The position numbers and the translations under genes are program-made. From a virus, in the IMG/VR virus record IMGVR_UViG_3300009176_000006, positions 1 through 62,733 of that record: a stretch of 62,733 nt of DNA; one strand, written 5' to 3'. Positions 15,141 to 23,543 of the stretch are shown here, in pieces (the first letter of the stretch is position 1; the number at the start of each line of letters is the position of its first letter). The notes under the pieces were generated by a model that did not search any database, was not told the origin of the DNA, and worked only from the letters and a program-made list of their open reading frames with translations.

Positions 15141-16680
15141 CTACCCGCAGGTGGCGGGGCACCGGCGTACGACGCACCAGGCGAGCCGGACTCGAGACCT
15201 GTGCCACACCATGGCCGTTGACCAGGGCGGTGGACCCATGGACGAGGGCGTCGACACGGTTCGGGGACGGACCCTCCCCGGGAACCCAGGAGGTCTGCTC
15301 GTCCTCCAGGTCGTGCAGGTCCCCACGCTCTCCGACGTGGACGACCCGGTGCTGCTCGTAGCGGGCCACCACAGGCTCGGCGCGGATCTTCTTGCCGTGC
15401 CGGGAGTTGACGAGCTGTATGCGGGCGTCGAGGTCCTTCGGCTTCGTGGTCTCCAGGACGTGCTTGACCATGTTGCCGCCATAGTTCTTCTCGGCGACGA
15501 TCGCGTCGACGGAGTAGTCGGAGACGGCCTGCCACACCCGCTTGCCCCACACGTCGGGGGTGAACTTGCCGGTCAGGTCGGCGAGCACGAACTCCAGGTC
15601 GTCCTTGCGTCCCATCACCACGATGCCGGTGTCGTCGGCACGGGCGTCGGTGGATCCGGCGGGGTCGACGGAGACCACGATCCGATCCAGGACGGGGGCG
15701 TCCTTGGCGTAGGTGAACAGCCCGTAGTTCCACAGCGCGCCCTCGACGTCCTCCAGCACCTCGCCGTAGATCTCCTGGGCTCCGAGCCGGGTGCCCTCGT
15801 GCTTGCCGATCACGTTGCGCTTGAACGACTCGGCCAGGTTCTGGGCGTTGAAGTAGGAGGAGACGCGGTGGACGATCGTGATCTCCTCCTTGACCCGGGC
15901 CTTCATCCAGGGGGTGGGCTTCGGGGTGGAGGTTGCGACCACCTTCGGGTCGCGGCCGTGGGCGTCCTTGATCCGCAGGCCGAACTCCATCATCGACCAG
16001 ACCTCGTCGACCAGCGGGTAGTGGGCGGGCTCGTCGGCCCACACGAAGCCAGACTCGGGGCCACGCAGACGGTCGGGCTCCTCGGCGGAGAACCCTTGGG
16101 CGACGCACCCGTTAGGCCAGGTGAGCCGCTTCCGGGACGGCTCCCACACGGGGCGGGAGCCGGGCTTGGCGGTCGCTAGCAGGCCGGACCGGCCCTCGAC
16201 CATGGTCTCCCTCAGGTCGGGGCCGGTGGCGGCGATCAGCGTGATGCGTGGGGTGATCAGGGTGGCCTTGTGGGTGGTCTCCGACCCGGCCCTGGTCTTG
16301 CCGGAGCCGCGCCCACCGGACATCAGCCAGTTCTGCCAGGGCAGCGGCCAGCGCGGGGGACGCTGGTCGACGCGGGCGTGCTCCCACAGCCAGTCGTCGA
16401 GCGCCTCACCGTCCACACCGCAGGTGATGCAGCCCCAGCGGCCGGCGGGCGTGGTCTCCCAGATGTGGCCGTTGGGGGCACCGCACTTGCGGCGGGACCG
16501 GGGGTTCGCCTTGACGTGGGCGTGCCCGTTGCAGAGGGAGTCAGGACAGAAGAACGGACGCCAGGCTTGGTTCTCGGCCTGACGGAGCGCCTCTAGAGCC
16601 TTGGCCTGGTACTCGGGCTTCCACTGCTTGTAGGCGTCGATCGCAGGGTCATGCAGATCACGCGGTGTCGAGACAGGCAC
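15136..16680 (-). CDS. Terminase large subunit
   Basis: 514 residues from GTG 16680 (VPVSTPRDLHDPAIDAYKQW, the usual terminase opening). A zinc ribbon (C45, C50, C66, C84, C87) precedes Walker A SGGRGSGKT (121-129) and Walker B GFVWADEP (D216, E217). The C-terminal RNase H-like nuclease shows VVSVDPAGSTDARADDTG, VAEKNYGG and NRVDALVHG. This motor packages DNA through the portal. The start overlaps a small zinc-protein frame on the same strand; ATG 16695 is an alternative. Confidence 0.9.
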   Translation of the reverse strand: MPVSTPRDLHDPAIDAYKQWKPEYQAKALEALRQAENQAWRPFFCPDSLCNGHAHVKANPRSRRKCGAPNGHIWETTPAGRWGCITCGVDGEALDDWLWEHARVDQRPPRWPLPWQNWLMSGGRGSGKTRAGSETTHKATLITPRITLIAATGPDLRETMVEGRSGLLATAKPGSRPVWEPSRKRLTWPNGCVAQGFSAEEPDRLRGPESGFVWADEPAHYPLVDEVWSMMEFGLRIKDAHGRDPKVVATSTPKPTPWMKARVKEEITIVHRVSSYFNAQNLAESFKRNVIGKHEGTRLGAQEIYGEVLEDVEGALWNYGLFTYAKDAPVLDRIVVSVDPAGSTDARADDTGIVVMGRKDDLEFVLADLTGKFTPDVWGKRVWQAVSDYSVDAIVAEKNYGGNMVKHVLETTKPKDLDARIQLVNSRHGKKIRAEPVVARYEQHRVVHVGERGDLHDLEDEQTSWVPGEGPSPNRVDALVHGSTALVNGHGVAQVSSPARLVRRTPVPRHLRVV

Positions 16681-16784
16681 TTTCCGCACCACCATCCACC
16701 GTGAAGGCGGGTCGCCACGGAGCCGGAGGGCAGCCAGGAACCGCACCCCCCGGCGCACTTGACGCTCCAGCGCACCTTGCCCAT
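16593..16784 (-). CDS. Small zinc-ribbon-like protein overlapping the terminase start
   Basis: 63 residues in a different frame from terminase. It begins MGKVRWSVKCAGGCGSWLPS and has two CxxC-type pairs (KCAGGC, WWCGKC), as in a zinc ribbon. The last ~28 codons lie inside the terminase coding start, so the C-terminus may be a by-product of overlap. The paired cysteines argue it is real. Confidence 0.5.
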   Translation of the reverse strand: MGKVRWSVKCAGGCGSWLPSGSVATRLHGGWWCGKCLSRHRVICMTLRSTPTSSGSPSTRPRL

Positions 16785-16815
16785 GACCTAACAATACCCA
16801 CTTGTCTCACCTCGG

Positions 16816-17052
16816 TCACCGGACTTCCTCGTAGGTGTTCGCCGGGCCGACCATCTTGTGGTCGTTGAACTCCCCCACGGTTGGCCGGGTCGGTGGCAGC
16901 CGGGAGAGCATCTCGTCGAGGTCCTCGCCCAGGTCCTTGGCAAGCCGCTCGCAGACAGCGATCTGGATGTAGCGGGTGATCGACGGGGTGCCGGTGACCG
17001 AGCAGGCGTCGAAGCACATCGACGGCATCTCCGCCGACGTGAGGAACTGCAT
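16816..17052 (-). CDS. Conserved small phage protein
   Basis: 78 residues from ATG 17052 (MQFLTSAEMPSMCFDACS); an upstream ATG at 17085 would overlap the terminase small subunit by 20 bases. It contains TPSITRYIQIAVCERLAKDL and an acidic helix. Located between the small and large terminase genes. No family recognised. Confidence 0.6.
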   Translation of the reverse strand: MQFLTSAEMPSMCFDACSVTGTPSITRYIQIAVCERLAKDLGEDLDEMLSRLPPTRPTVGEFNDHKMVGPANTYEEVR

Positions 17053-17065
17053 CTTGGTGCGTCCC

Positions 17066-17593
17066 TCACCCAGCCTGAACGGCATCCTCGACTACCTCAC
17101 CCTCGACGATGTCGAACTCGGCCATGTCCGGCATCTGCGCGGCGACCACGCGGGAGACCCACTCGTCGATCTGCTTCTGCTCCGGGGAGGTGACGGTGAC
17201 CTCCATCGGTGCGTCCAGACCCCACAGCTTGCGGTAGTCGGCGATGATCTCGCGGGCTCGGCCGACAGCGGCCAGGTGCTCCGGGTGGTCGCCGTCGGTG
17301 GCCTTCGGGTACACCGAGCGGAGCATCGTGTCGAGCCGCCCGGCCACCAGCAGACGCAGGTGGTCCTTGTCCATCGCCGTCAGCCGCTTCTCCAGCATCA
17401 GCTCGACGGCGACCTTGGCGGCTCGTGGCGTCGGATAGCCGCAGGTGCGGGCGATGTCCTTCCAGTTCGCACCTGCCATCGCCAGCGACAGGGCGGCGTT
17501 GGACTTGCGCTGACGGGCGCGGGTGATCTCCTTGGAGCCGTGGCCGGAGGTGTCGACCACCCCGGTCGGGTCGCTGGAGTCCTGTGCCTGCAT
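17066..17593 (-). CDS. Terminase small subunit-like DNA-binding protein
   Basis: 175 residues. Residues ~35-65 form a helix-turn-helix (ALAGANWKDIARTCGYPT type, reading SLAMAGANWKDIARTCGYP, then RAAKVAVELML). A central helical region (HLRLLVAGRLDTML...EHLAAVGRAREIIADYRKLW) suits oligomerisation, and the tail is acidic. Size, fold and position just upstream of the large subunit fit the packaging-site recognition subunit. Confidence 0.65.
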   Translation of the reverse strand: MQAQDSSDPTGVVDTSGHGSKEITRARQRKSNAALSLAMAGANWKDIARTCGYPTPRAAKVAVELMLEKRLTAMDKDHLRLLVAGRLDTMLRSVYPKATDGDHPEHLAAVGRAREIIADYRKLWGLDAPMEVTVTSPEQKQIDEWVSRVVAAQMPDMAEFDIVEGEVVEDAVQAG

Positions 17594-17603
17594 GGGGCTG
17601 AGG

Positions 17604-18179
17604 TTACAGCGCCCCGGCCAGGCGGAGCAGCAACTCGAACCTGTCCGTGTCGGTCTCGGCCTCCCGCGTGGCGTGCCGGAACGCCTTCATCATCTGCGGG
17701 GAGACCCGCAGGGTGAGGGTGGGCCAGTCGGCCCGCTCGAAGGTGGGACGCATCTCGGCGAGAGCCTCCAGCGCCTCCATGTGGTGCTCGTCGACGCCGG
17801 TTCCCCGGAGCTGGTCGCGGGTGGCGATCTCCACCAGCGTGTCCAGCAGCATCGCGTTGTCGGGCTTGGCGTTGCGGGCGATCACGTTGAGCGCCACCAT
17901 CAGCTTCTTCGCGGTCAGGTCGTCGACGTCGAGGGGCAGCAGCGGGGCCACCTCGGCGTCGTGTTCGAGGAGCGAGTACCAGGTGTGGGTGCCCGCGATG
18001 ATGTACCCGGTGGACACCTGGTACTTGATGACCTCGCACATGCCGTTCTCGTCGATGGACTCACCGATCGCCTCGACGTCGCCGTTGTTGTAGTTCTCCG
18101 GGTGCGGGGTGACGGAGTCGATGGGTGCCAGGAACGGCTCGAGCGCAGGGTGGAACCGGACCCGCCCGGAGACGATCAC
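17604..18179 (-). CDS. ParB-like nuclease-domain protein
   Basis: 191 residues, GTG 18179 in a GTGA overlap. Residues ~18-85 match the ParB/sulfiredoxin N-terminal fold: APIDSVTPHPENYNNGDVEA, IGESIDENGMCEVIKYQ, then YIIAGTHTWYSLLEH where ParB has its GERR-type box. The C-terminal half is helical (LTAKKLMVALNVIARNAKP). In phages such genes often flank terminase; a DNA-binding or nicking role in packaging is inference. Confidence 0.65.
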   Translation of the reverse strand: MIVSGRVRFHPALEPFLAPIDSVTPHPENYNNGDVEAIGESIDENGMCEVIKYQVSTGYIIAGTHTWYSLLEHDAEVAPLLPLDVDDLTAKKLMVALNVIARNAKPDNAMLLDTLVEIATRDQLRGTGVDEHHMEALEALAEMRPTFERADWPTLTLRVSPQMMKAFRHATREAETDTDRFELLLRLAGAL

Positions 18180-18493
18180 GGGTGTGCAGTCGTGTACGGC
18201 GGGTGGTCACTGGGCCGCTGGTCCCAGGCTCGTGCCGCCAGGTCCCGGACGTGTGCGTTGAAGTGGGCGAGCACCTCGGAGTCCGGCTCACCACCGGCGT
18301 GGACGTAGGCGTTGAGCAGGTCATGGACGGCGGTGTGGGAGTTCGGGCACAGCCACACCAGGTTGGCCTCGACGGTCGGCCCACCCCAGGACACCGGGAG
18401 GACGTGGTGATGGTTGGGGACGTACGCCCTGGGCGAGTGGTACGAGACGCACTCGCAGGTGTGCTCCCGGTGGTAGGCGACGATCGAGGTCAT
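18176..18493 (-). CDS. HNH endonuclease
   Basis: 105 residues, ATG 18493 (ATGA overlap). The HNH core reads VPNHHHVLPVSWGGPTVEAN then LVWLCPNSHTAVHDLL, with H28-H30, N44, H53 and H57 as the usual metal/catalytic set. HNH nucleases beside terminase are needed for DNA packaging in several phage families, and this one lies three genes upstream of the large subunit. Confidence 0.75.
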   Translation of the reverse strand: MTSIVAYHREHTCECVSYHSPRAYVPNHHHVLPVSWGGPTVEANLVWLCPNSHTAVHDLLNAYVHAGGEPDSEVLAHFNAHVRDLAARAWDQRPSDHPPYTTAHP

Positions 18494-19152
18494 CGCACGA
18501 ACAGCACCGCGTCGCCGCCCTGGGCGAGCAGCGTGCCGAAGTCGGCCCAGTACATGTAGAACCTGCCGCCGATCCCCCAGGCTTCACTCCAGGAGTTGGT
18601 GAACCGCAGCCACTTGTGGGTGATGTTCACCCCGTCCAGGCAGATCTCGTGGCCCCCGGCCTCCCCGCCGGTGGGCCGCACGATCCCGTTCGGCTCGGGG
18701 TAGAACATGTCGTTCATCCAGGGGACGCCGACGATCAGCGGGCCGAGCATCAGCGTGGACAGGACGTGGTCGAGGCCGAAGGCGTGCTGGTAGGCGGTGA
18801 TCCGTCCCTCCCGCTGGACGACCTTCGCCACCGAGAGCCCATCGGACCCGGTGTCGGTGGGCGGGTAGCGCCCGGTGAACGGGTCGATGGTGGTGGCGGT
18901 GGAGTAGATCCGGACGGCGTCGGTCTCGGTGAGCATCGGCGCACCGGTGGCGTGGAACGGGACGTGGTTGAGGCACCCGGCGGCGGCGTTGCCGGTGCAG
19001 GACCCCAGGTTGCCCTGGTCGAGCACGTCGCCGTACCGCCGCCAGTACTTGGTCTTCACCGGCAGGTCGGCCCTGGCCGCGAAGTTCCGGGACCTGGGGT
19101 CGTGGTGCTCGGCCGCGTCGGGGTGGCGACCCAGCGGGAACGGTGTGGTCAC
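18490..19152 (-). CDS. Papain-like cysteine peptidase
   Basis: 220 residues, GTG 19152 in a GTGA overlap with the holin-like gene. It holds the full papain-type set: oxyanion Gln46 and nucleophile Cys52 in DQGNLGSCTGNA, His168 in GGEAGGHEICL, and Asn186 in FTNSWSEAWGIGGRFYM. The Q-to-C spacing of six equals papain's. No signal peptide is visible. Its place beside a holin suggests lysis, wall remodelling or virion maturation; the substrate is unknown. Confidence 0.75.
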   Translation of the reverse strand: MTTPFPLGRHPDAAEHHDPRSRNFAARADLPVKTKYWRRYGDVLDQGNLGSCTGNAAAGCLNHVPFHATGAPMLTETDAVRIYSTATTIDPFTGRYPPTDTGSDGLSVAKVVQREGRITAYQHAFGLDHVLSTLMLGPLIVGVPWMNDMFYPEPNGIVRPTGGEAGGHEICLDGVNITHKWLRFTNSWSEAWGIGGRFYMYWADFGTLLAQGGDAVLFVR

Positions 19153-19523
19153 AGCACCCGTGCCAGCAGGATCAGCACCAGGCAGGCGGCTGCCACCACC
19201 AGCAGCACGTAGAGAACGCCCACACCCTGCTCGCCGGGGACAGGCTGGTTCGGCGGCGGGTTGCGGAGGAACGCTGCCTTGGGTGCGGCGTTCTCGACCA
19301 TGGCCCACACGAAGTTCAGCAGGGCGATGAACCCGGCTGCGATCGCCGACACCAACAGGAACAGCAGCCCGTGGGCGTCGGGGAACGGGGTGGAGCCGTT
19401 GTCACGAGCCCACCGGGTGAGGTCGTTCAGCCAGCCCAGGAGACCTGGGATCGCCAGGCCGAGGGTGGCGAACACGAAGGTTCGGATGGCGCGACGGAGA
19501 GCGTCGCTGGTTCCTGCACTCAT
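19149..19523 (-). CDS. Holin-like membrane protein
   Basis: 124 residues, ATG 19523 (ATGA overlap). Three membrane segments: FVFATLGLAIPGLLGWLNDL (~16-35), LLFLLVSAIAAGFIALLNFV (~53-75) and VLYVLLVVAAACLVLILLA (~103-121). Small size, three segments and position near the papain-like peptidase favour a holin. The amidase endolysin is 4 kb upstream in the same arm. No experimental-type motif proves the role. Confidence 0.55.
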   Translation of the reverse strand: MSAGTSDALRRAIRTFVFATLGLAIPGLLGWLNDLTRWARDNGSTPFPDAHGLLFLLVSAIAAGFIALLNFVWAMVENAAPKAAFLRNPPPNQPVPGEQGVGVLYVLLVVAAACLVLILLARVL

Positions 19524-19687
19524 GCCGGTACTCCTGTCAGGTGTGTTGCGAGGTGCTCTTGCAGCAGACGCGCTGCGTGTTCACAGTCCACCAGGTCGAG
19601 CACTCCGCACTTGGAGCACTCCATGGTGGCCGACCCGTCCCCGAGGGGAACCGAGACGAGCTGGATCAGGTCGTCGTCGTCGCTCAT
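19520..19687 (-). CDS. Small protein with CxxC and His pairs
   Basis: 55 residues, missed by 60-residue cut-offs. Both ends overlap neighbours by ATGA. It begins MSDDDDLIQLVSVPLGDGSA, followed by ECSKCGVLDLVDCEHAARLL and HLATH, a plausible zinc site. No family recognised. Confidence 0.6.
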   Translation of the reverse strand: MSDDDDLIQLVSVPLGDGSATMECSKCGVLDLVDCEHAARLLQEHLATHLTGVPA

Positions 19688-21084
19688 GGCGCCGCCGGAT
19701 GGATGCGGGTGACCATGAAGCCATTCGGCGGGAAGGTGGCGGGCTTGGAGCCGGGCTTGGTGCAGACCACCTTGCTCATCAGCGGCCCCGGCTCGTCGGT
19801 ATCCCCGGCCACCAGTTGCAGGGTGACGGTCCCGTCGTGGTCGAGGGTGGTGGCGGGACGGTCGAACAGCAGGACGCCGTCACGCCACATCTTCACCCTG
19901 GTCGGGATGCCGACCGGGTCGAACGGGACGTTGCCGTCGTGCAGCACGCAGGTCCACGGCGGGTCCAGGTCGCCTGCTGTGTAGGAGTCCACAGTCTCTC
20001 CTCGGTGGAGGTTCCGTCCCAGGATGACCTGGTGCGGGTTCGCCTGCATCATCCCTCGGTGTGGGTTCCGAATCAGGGCGGCACGCGGGTCGGTGACCAC
20101 CAGCGGCGGGGTCAGCTCGAGTGCAAGGTCGTGCTCCAGGGCCGTGTCCAGGGCGTCGGAGTGGGTCCTGGCGAACGCTCGTGCGGTGTCGGTCTCGGTG
20201 GTGGTGAGCAGCAGCCGGCGGTGGGCGCGAGCCAGCGCCTGGGCCACCTCGCTGGTGGCGGCGACCGGCAGTGCACGGACCTTCCGGCGTCCCACCGGCT
20301 GGGCTGCCTCGGTCTCGACCGCCACCGGGAGTGCCCTGACCTTGCGGCGTACCACCACCACGGCGGTGTCGGTCTCGGAGGCGACGTTGAAGGCTCCAGC
20401 GCGGACGATCGCCCGGGCGGTTTCAACCTCCGCCGTGATGGGAACTATCTTGGTCTTGCGCTTCCCGACCGGCTGGCCCGTATCTGCCTCGTTGCCCCCC
20501 GAGATAGCACGGCGGTGGGTGCGGGCCAGTCCTTGCGCAGCGTCCGTCTCCGCCGTCAGCGGCAGAGCCTTCCGCTCCACCTTCGCCAGGGCCTGCGCCG
20601 TCTCGGTCTCCGACGCGACCGGCAGCACCTTCACCTTGCGGCGGGCGATGACCTGTGCGGCGTCGGTCTCGGTGGCGATGGACAGCGCTGGGGTGGCCCT
20701 GGTGATGGTCTGAGCGGTGTCGGTCTCGGGCGCGACCCCCAGGAGGCGACGGTGGACGCGGACGAGGGTCTGTCCGGCGTCGGTCTCGGTGGCCACCGGC
20801 AGCGTCTTGCGCTTGGTGCGGGCGATCGTCTGTGCGGCATCGGCCTCAGTGGAGATGGCCGGGGTGCGCTGGTGTCGTCGGTCCAGGGTCTGCGCCGCGT
20901 CGGCCTCGTCGGCGATCGGGACCAGCTTCCGGTCGCCGACGAAGACGGCGGTGTCGTTCTCGACGACGATCGGCAGCGCCTTGCGCTCGGTCTTGGCGAA
21001 CGCGACGGTGGCATCAGACTCGGTGGCTACCGGGACGGCGACGACCTGGCCTGTGGTCCCCTGGAACAGCAGCAGGAGGCTCAT
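19684..21084 (-). CDS. Virion-like protein with ~16 tandem 20-residue ETDTAQ repeats
   Basis: 466 residues, ATG 21084 behind TAGGAGG. Residues ~15-325 are about sixteen degenerate repeats of roughly 20 residues, consensus ATETDTAQxxxRxKxRALPV (an acidic ETDTAQ half and a basic RRK-LPV half). The last ~140 residues form a non-repeated domain (NPHRGMMQANPHQVILGRNL ... PPNGFMVTRIHPA) that looks like a beta-rich head. The layout suggests a shaft plus a tip or attachment domain on the virion. Position between endolysin and holin is atypical for a core tail gene. Confidence 0.6.
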   Translation of the reverse strand: MSLLLLFQGTTGQVVAVPVATESDATVAFAKTERKALPIVVENDTAVFVGDRKLVPIADEADAAQTLDRRHQRTPAISTEADAAQTIARTKRKTLPVATETDAGQTLVRVHRRLLGVAPETDTAQTITRATPALSIATETDAAQVIARRKVKVLPVASETETAQALAKVERKALPLTAETDAAQGLARTHRRAISGGNEADTGQPVGKRKTKIVPITAEVETARAIVRAGAFNVASETDTAVVVVRRKVRALPVAVETEAAQPVGRRKVRALPVAATSEVAQALARAHRRLLLTTTETDTARAFARTHSDALDTALEHDLALELTPPLVVTDPRAALIRNPHRGMMQANPHQVILGRNLHRGETVDSYTAGDLDPPWTCVLHDGNVPFDPVGIPTRVKMWRDGVLLFDRPATTLDHDGTVTLQLVAGDTDEPGPLMSKVVCTKPGSKPATFPPNGFMVTRIHPAAP

Positions 21085-21093
21085 CTGCGCCTC

Positions 21094-21648
21094 CTACAAG
21101 AGGTTGTTGATCGTGGTCAGCCCGATGGTGGGGAGCAGGGCCACCGCTGCTGCCGGTGTGACGGTCGCGGGCAGCGGGTGGGCCGACGCCATGCTGACGC
21201 AGCCGAAGCCGCGTGTCACGCCGTTGGTGGTGGCGAGCCCGCGCACGGTCAGCGTGGTGGCAGCCGACGACATGGCGATGTAGTAGCGGCCACGCACCAG
21301 GGTCAGCGGCGAGGCAAGCGCACCTCCACCCACCGGCAGGACAGCGTCGGTGGTGCTGACCGCGTTGGTAGCGCCCAGGGACGCGAGCAGCTTGAAGCTA
21401 TCGTTGTAGACACCCAGGTCGTAGGCGGTGGTGCCGGGCGTGGTGCCCGCCTGGAAGAAGATCTCGGCGAACGTGACCGGGAAGGCCACGGTGAACGGGA
21501 CCAGGATCGCGGTGTTGACGGTCGGCCACGCCTGCGAGGAGGGGACGACCCCACCCAGGCCGAACTGCCGGTTCTTGCCTCCGATCATGGACTGCGTGGT
21601 CCAGGACGGACCACGCTGGGAGTCGGCTGCCGGGACGGCGAGCGGCAT
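21094..21648 (-). CDS. Structural-like protein, paralogue of the gene at 21650
   Basis: 184 residues. It shares the start MPL and a central pattern with its upstream neighbour: V-P-F/V-x-R-x-T ... LGVYNDSFKLLASLGATN here, LGVYTISGTTGTRLQSIGAT there. The pair is therefore a tandem duplication. The fold is beta-rich with a YYIAMSSA strand, as in carbohydrate-binding or fiber modules. Virion role inferred from its neighbours. Confidence 0.55.
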   Translation of the reverse strand: MPLAVPAADSQRGPSWTTQSMIGGKNRQFGLGGVVPSSQAWPTVNTAILVPFTVAFPVTFAEIFFQAGTTPGTTAYDLGVYNDSFKLLASLGATNAVSTTDAVLPVGGGALASPLTLVRGRYYIAMSSAATTLTVRGLATTNGVTRGFGCVSMASAHPLPATVTPAAAVALLPTIGLTTINNLL

Positions 21649-21649
21649 G

Positions 21650-22198
21650 TCAGATCACCGCCGACTCGGACAGCCCGAACAGGGGGATGTAGGTCTGGTT
21701 GTAGATCGCCACGGTCGGCGACGCGGCCAGCGGGCTCTGCCCGGAGGCGACGTTGTAGATGCCGCTGATCCGGCCTGCGGTGGCGTTCGGCTGTGCGCGC
21801 CAGTACTGCCCGGTGGTGGCCTCGGAGTGGCTGAACGCCAGGTAGTACAGGCCGGGGTCGAACGTCCAGTTGATGGTGACCTGCTGCAAGGCGGAGGTGC
21901 CGGCCTGCGCGGTGGCGCCGATCGACTGGAGCCGGGTGCCGGTGGTCCCGGAGATGGTGTAGACCCCGAGGTCGGCGTTGCCCGCCACCGCCGAGCCGTT
22001 GCACCACCAGGCCCGCTGGTAGGTGCGGCGCTGGGTGATCCGGACCGGCACGAACACGGCGTACCCGGAGCCCGGCCACAGGGCGCTGGCGGCGGTGCCG
22101 TTGGACTGGTAGGCCATCGCCTGGATGAGCTCGTAACAGTCCGCCGAGGAGAGGACCGGCAGCTCGGGGACGCCGGTGGGCGGCAGGGTGAGCGGCAT
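21650..22198 (-). CDS. Structural-like protein, tandem paralogue
   Basis: 182 residues, ATG 22198 (ATGA overlap). Contains QRRTYQRAWWCNGSAVAGN, LGVYTISGTTGTRLQSIGAT and PGLYYLAFSHSEATTGQYW. This is the LGVY ... YYLA pattern of its downstream paralogue. Beta-rich, no signal peptide. A tail-fiber-type or decoration module is likely but unproven. Confidence 0.55.
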   Translation of the reverse strand: MPLTLPPTGVPELPVLSSADCYELIQAMAYQSNGTAASALWPGSGYAVFVPVRITQRRTYQRAWWCNGSAVAGNADLGVYTISGTTGTRLQSIGATAQAGTSALQQVTINWTFDPGLYYLAFSHSEATTGQYWRAQPNATAGRISGIYNVASGQSPLAASPTVAIYNQTYIPLFGLSESAVI

Positions 22199-23004
22199 CA
22201 GACCAGCTCCGTGACGTTGGCGAACCCGACCGCTGCGCTCCAGATCCCCTGGATCTGCCCGGTGTAGTTGAACGGCACCTCCCAGGCTCCACCGGCGGGG
22301 ATCATCTGTGAGTAGTTGCCGGACGAGATGGCCGCTGCGCTGGCCGAGAGGCGTACGAACAGGTTCGCCGAGGAGGCGTCGTTGGCGATGATGCAGCCGC
22401 GCCGGGCCGCGTTCGCCGACAGCAGGGTGGTGTTCGACGCGGAGGCGGTGACCCCGGTCTCGGTGGCGGTGCCGACCCCGGCGATGCCCACGTTGGGCGC
22501 CACCTCGAAGGCGTTGACGGCAGGTGCGATCGCCACGCCTGCGGTGCCGGAGGTGTAGGCGGTGGCCCGGACCCGGAACTGCGAGAAGCCGGGGAGCGGG
22601 AAGTCCCAGGCCCGGATCTGGTTGGACGGAAGCACCCCGGAGGTGGTCTCGGTGACGAAGGCGTCGGTGCGCTGGCCGAGGACGCCGACCCAGGTGGTGC
22701 CGTCGACTGAGCCCTCGAAGGTGACGTTGACGCCCGCGTAGGTGCCACCGATCACGACCGTGCAGGACCCGGCGTTGCCGAGGTCGGTGGTGGCGGTGAC
22801 CGTGGAGGTGGAGGTGGTGATGGTGCCGGTGGTCAGGGTCAGCCCGGCCACCTTGGTGGGCATCGGGTTGGTGGGGCTCATCAGAGCCTCGGTGCCGGTG
22901 CCGATCGCCACGTCGATGCCGACGATCTGGGTCTTGACCCCGGCCCGGTCCTTGTCCCGGACGGTGTCGCCGGAGCCGCCTGGGACCTGTGTGTTGTCAG
23001 CCAC
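22198..23004 (-). CDS. Virion structural protein, beta-rich
   Basis: 268 residues from GTG 23004 behind GGAGGTGAG. The Thr/Val-rich sequence includes CTVVIGGTYAGVNVTFEGSV and DGTTWVGVLGQ, then QFRVRATAYTSGTAGVAIAP, a jelly-roll-like composition common in minor tail proteins. Overlaps the next gene by ATGA. Specific role unknown. Confidence 0.55.
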   Translation of the reverse strand: MADNTQVPGGSGDTVRDKDRAGVKTQIVGIDVAIGTGTEALMSPTNPMPTKVAGLTLTTGTITTSTSTVTATTDLGNAGSCTVVIGGTYAGVNVTFEGSVDGTTWVGVLGQRTDAFVTETTSGVLPSNQIRAWDFPLPGFSQFRVRATAYTSGTAGVAIAPAVNAFEVAPNVGIAGVGTATETGVTASASNTTLLSANAARRGCIIANDASSANLFVRLSASAAAISSGNYSQMIPAGGAWEVPFNYTGQIQGIWSAAVGFANVTELV

Positions 23005-23018
23005 GGCTCACCTCCGGG

Positions 23019-23480
23019 TCAGGAGGCGCGGTAGAAGTCGGTGATGGTGGCGACGACGTCGGAGCCGTCGGGGGTGATGGCGAAGGTGTGGCAGGTCAGC
23101 GGGATGATGTTCGCGTCGGTGCCGCCGGTGGTGTCGTTGTCGTAGCAGATCAGCAGGTCGGTGACGGTGCCGGTCGAGACCGCCGTCCAGGTCTGGTCGG
23201 CCAGGTCCAGCGGCATCCGGTCGTTGGTGTTGTCGACGGTCATCGCCGACAGGGCGGTGTCGTCGAGGGTCTTCCGGTTCCAGCCGCCGGTGGTCCGCTC
23301 GGTGAGCCCTGCGGCGAGGGCTGCGGTGAGCGTGGCGGTGTCGATCAGGGTGGCGTCGGTGGTGGCACCACGGTCGACGGGGACGATGATCAGCGCGGAG
23401 TTCGCGGGGTCGTTGGTGTCGACCCTGTTGTAGAGCTCGGCGACCCGGCCCTTGGCGATGTTGAAGACGAACGTGCCCAC
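23019..23480 (-). CDS. Conserved virion-region protein
   Basis: 153 residues from GTG 23480 behind CAGGAG. It begins MGTFVFNIAKGRVAELYNRV, contains VTDLLICYDNDTTGG and ends VVATITDFYRAS. This family recurs in actinophage structural arms, but I cannot assign a function. It follows the endolysin gene after a weak hairpin (CCACG/CGTGG). Confidence 0.55.
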   Translation of the reverse strand: MGTFVFNIAKGRVAELYNRVDTNDPANSALIIVPVDRGATTDATLIDTATLTAALAAGLTERTTGGWNRKTLDDTALSAMTVDNTNDRMPLDLADQTWTAVSTGTVTDLLICYDNDTTGGTDANIIPLTCHTFAITPDGSDVVATITDFYRAS

Positions 23481-23543
23481 GGCTCACTCCTGGTTGTCGG
23501 TCTGGGCACAGGCTAGACCACGGCAGGGCTCGCCGCGTGGAGG

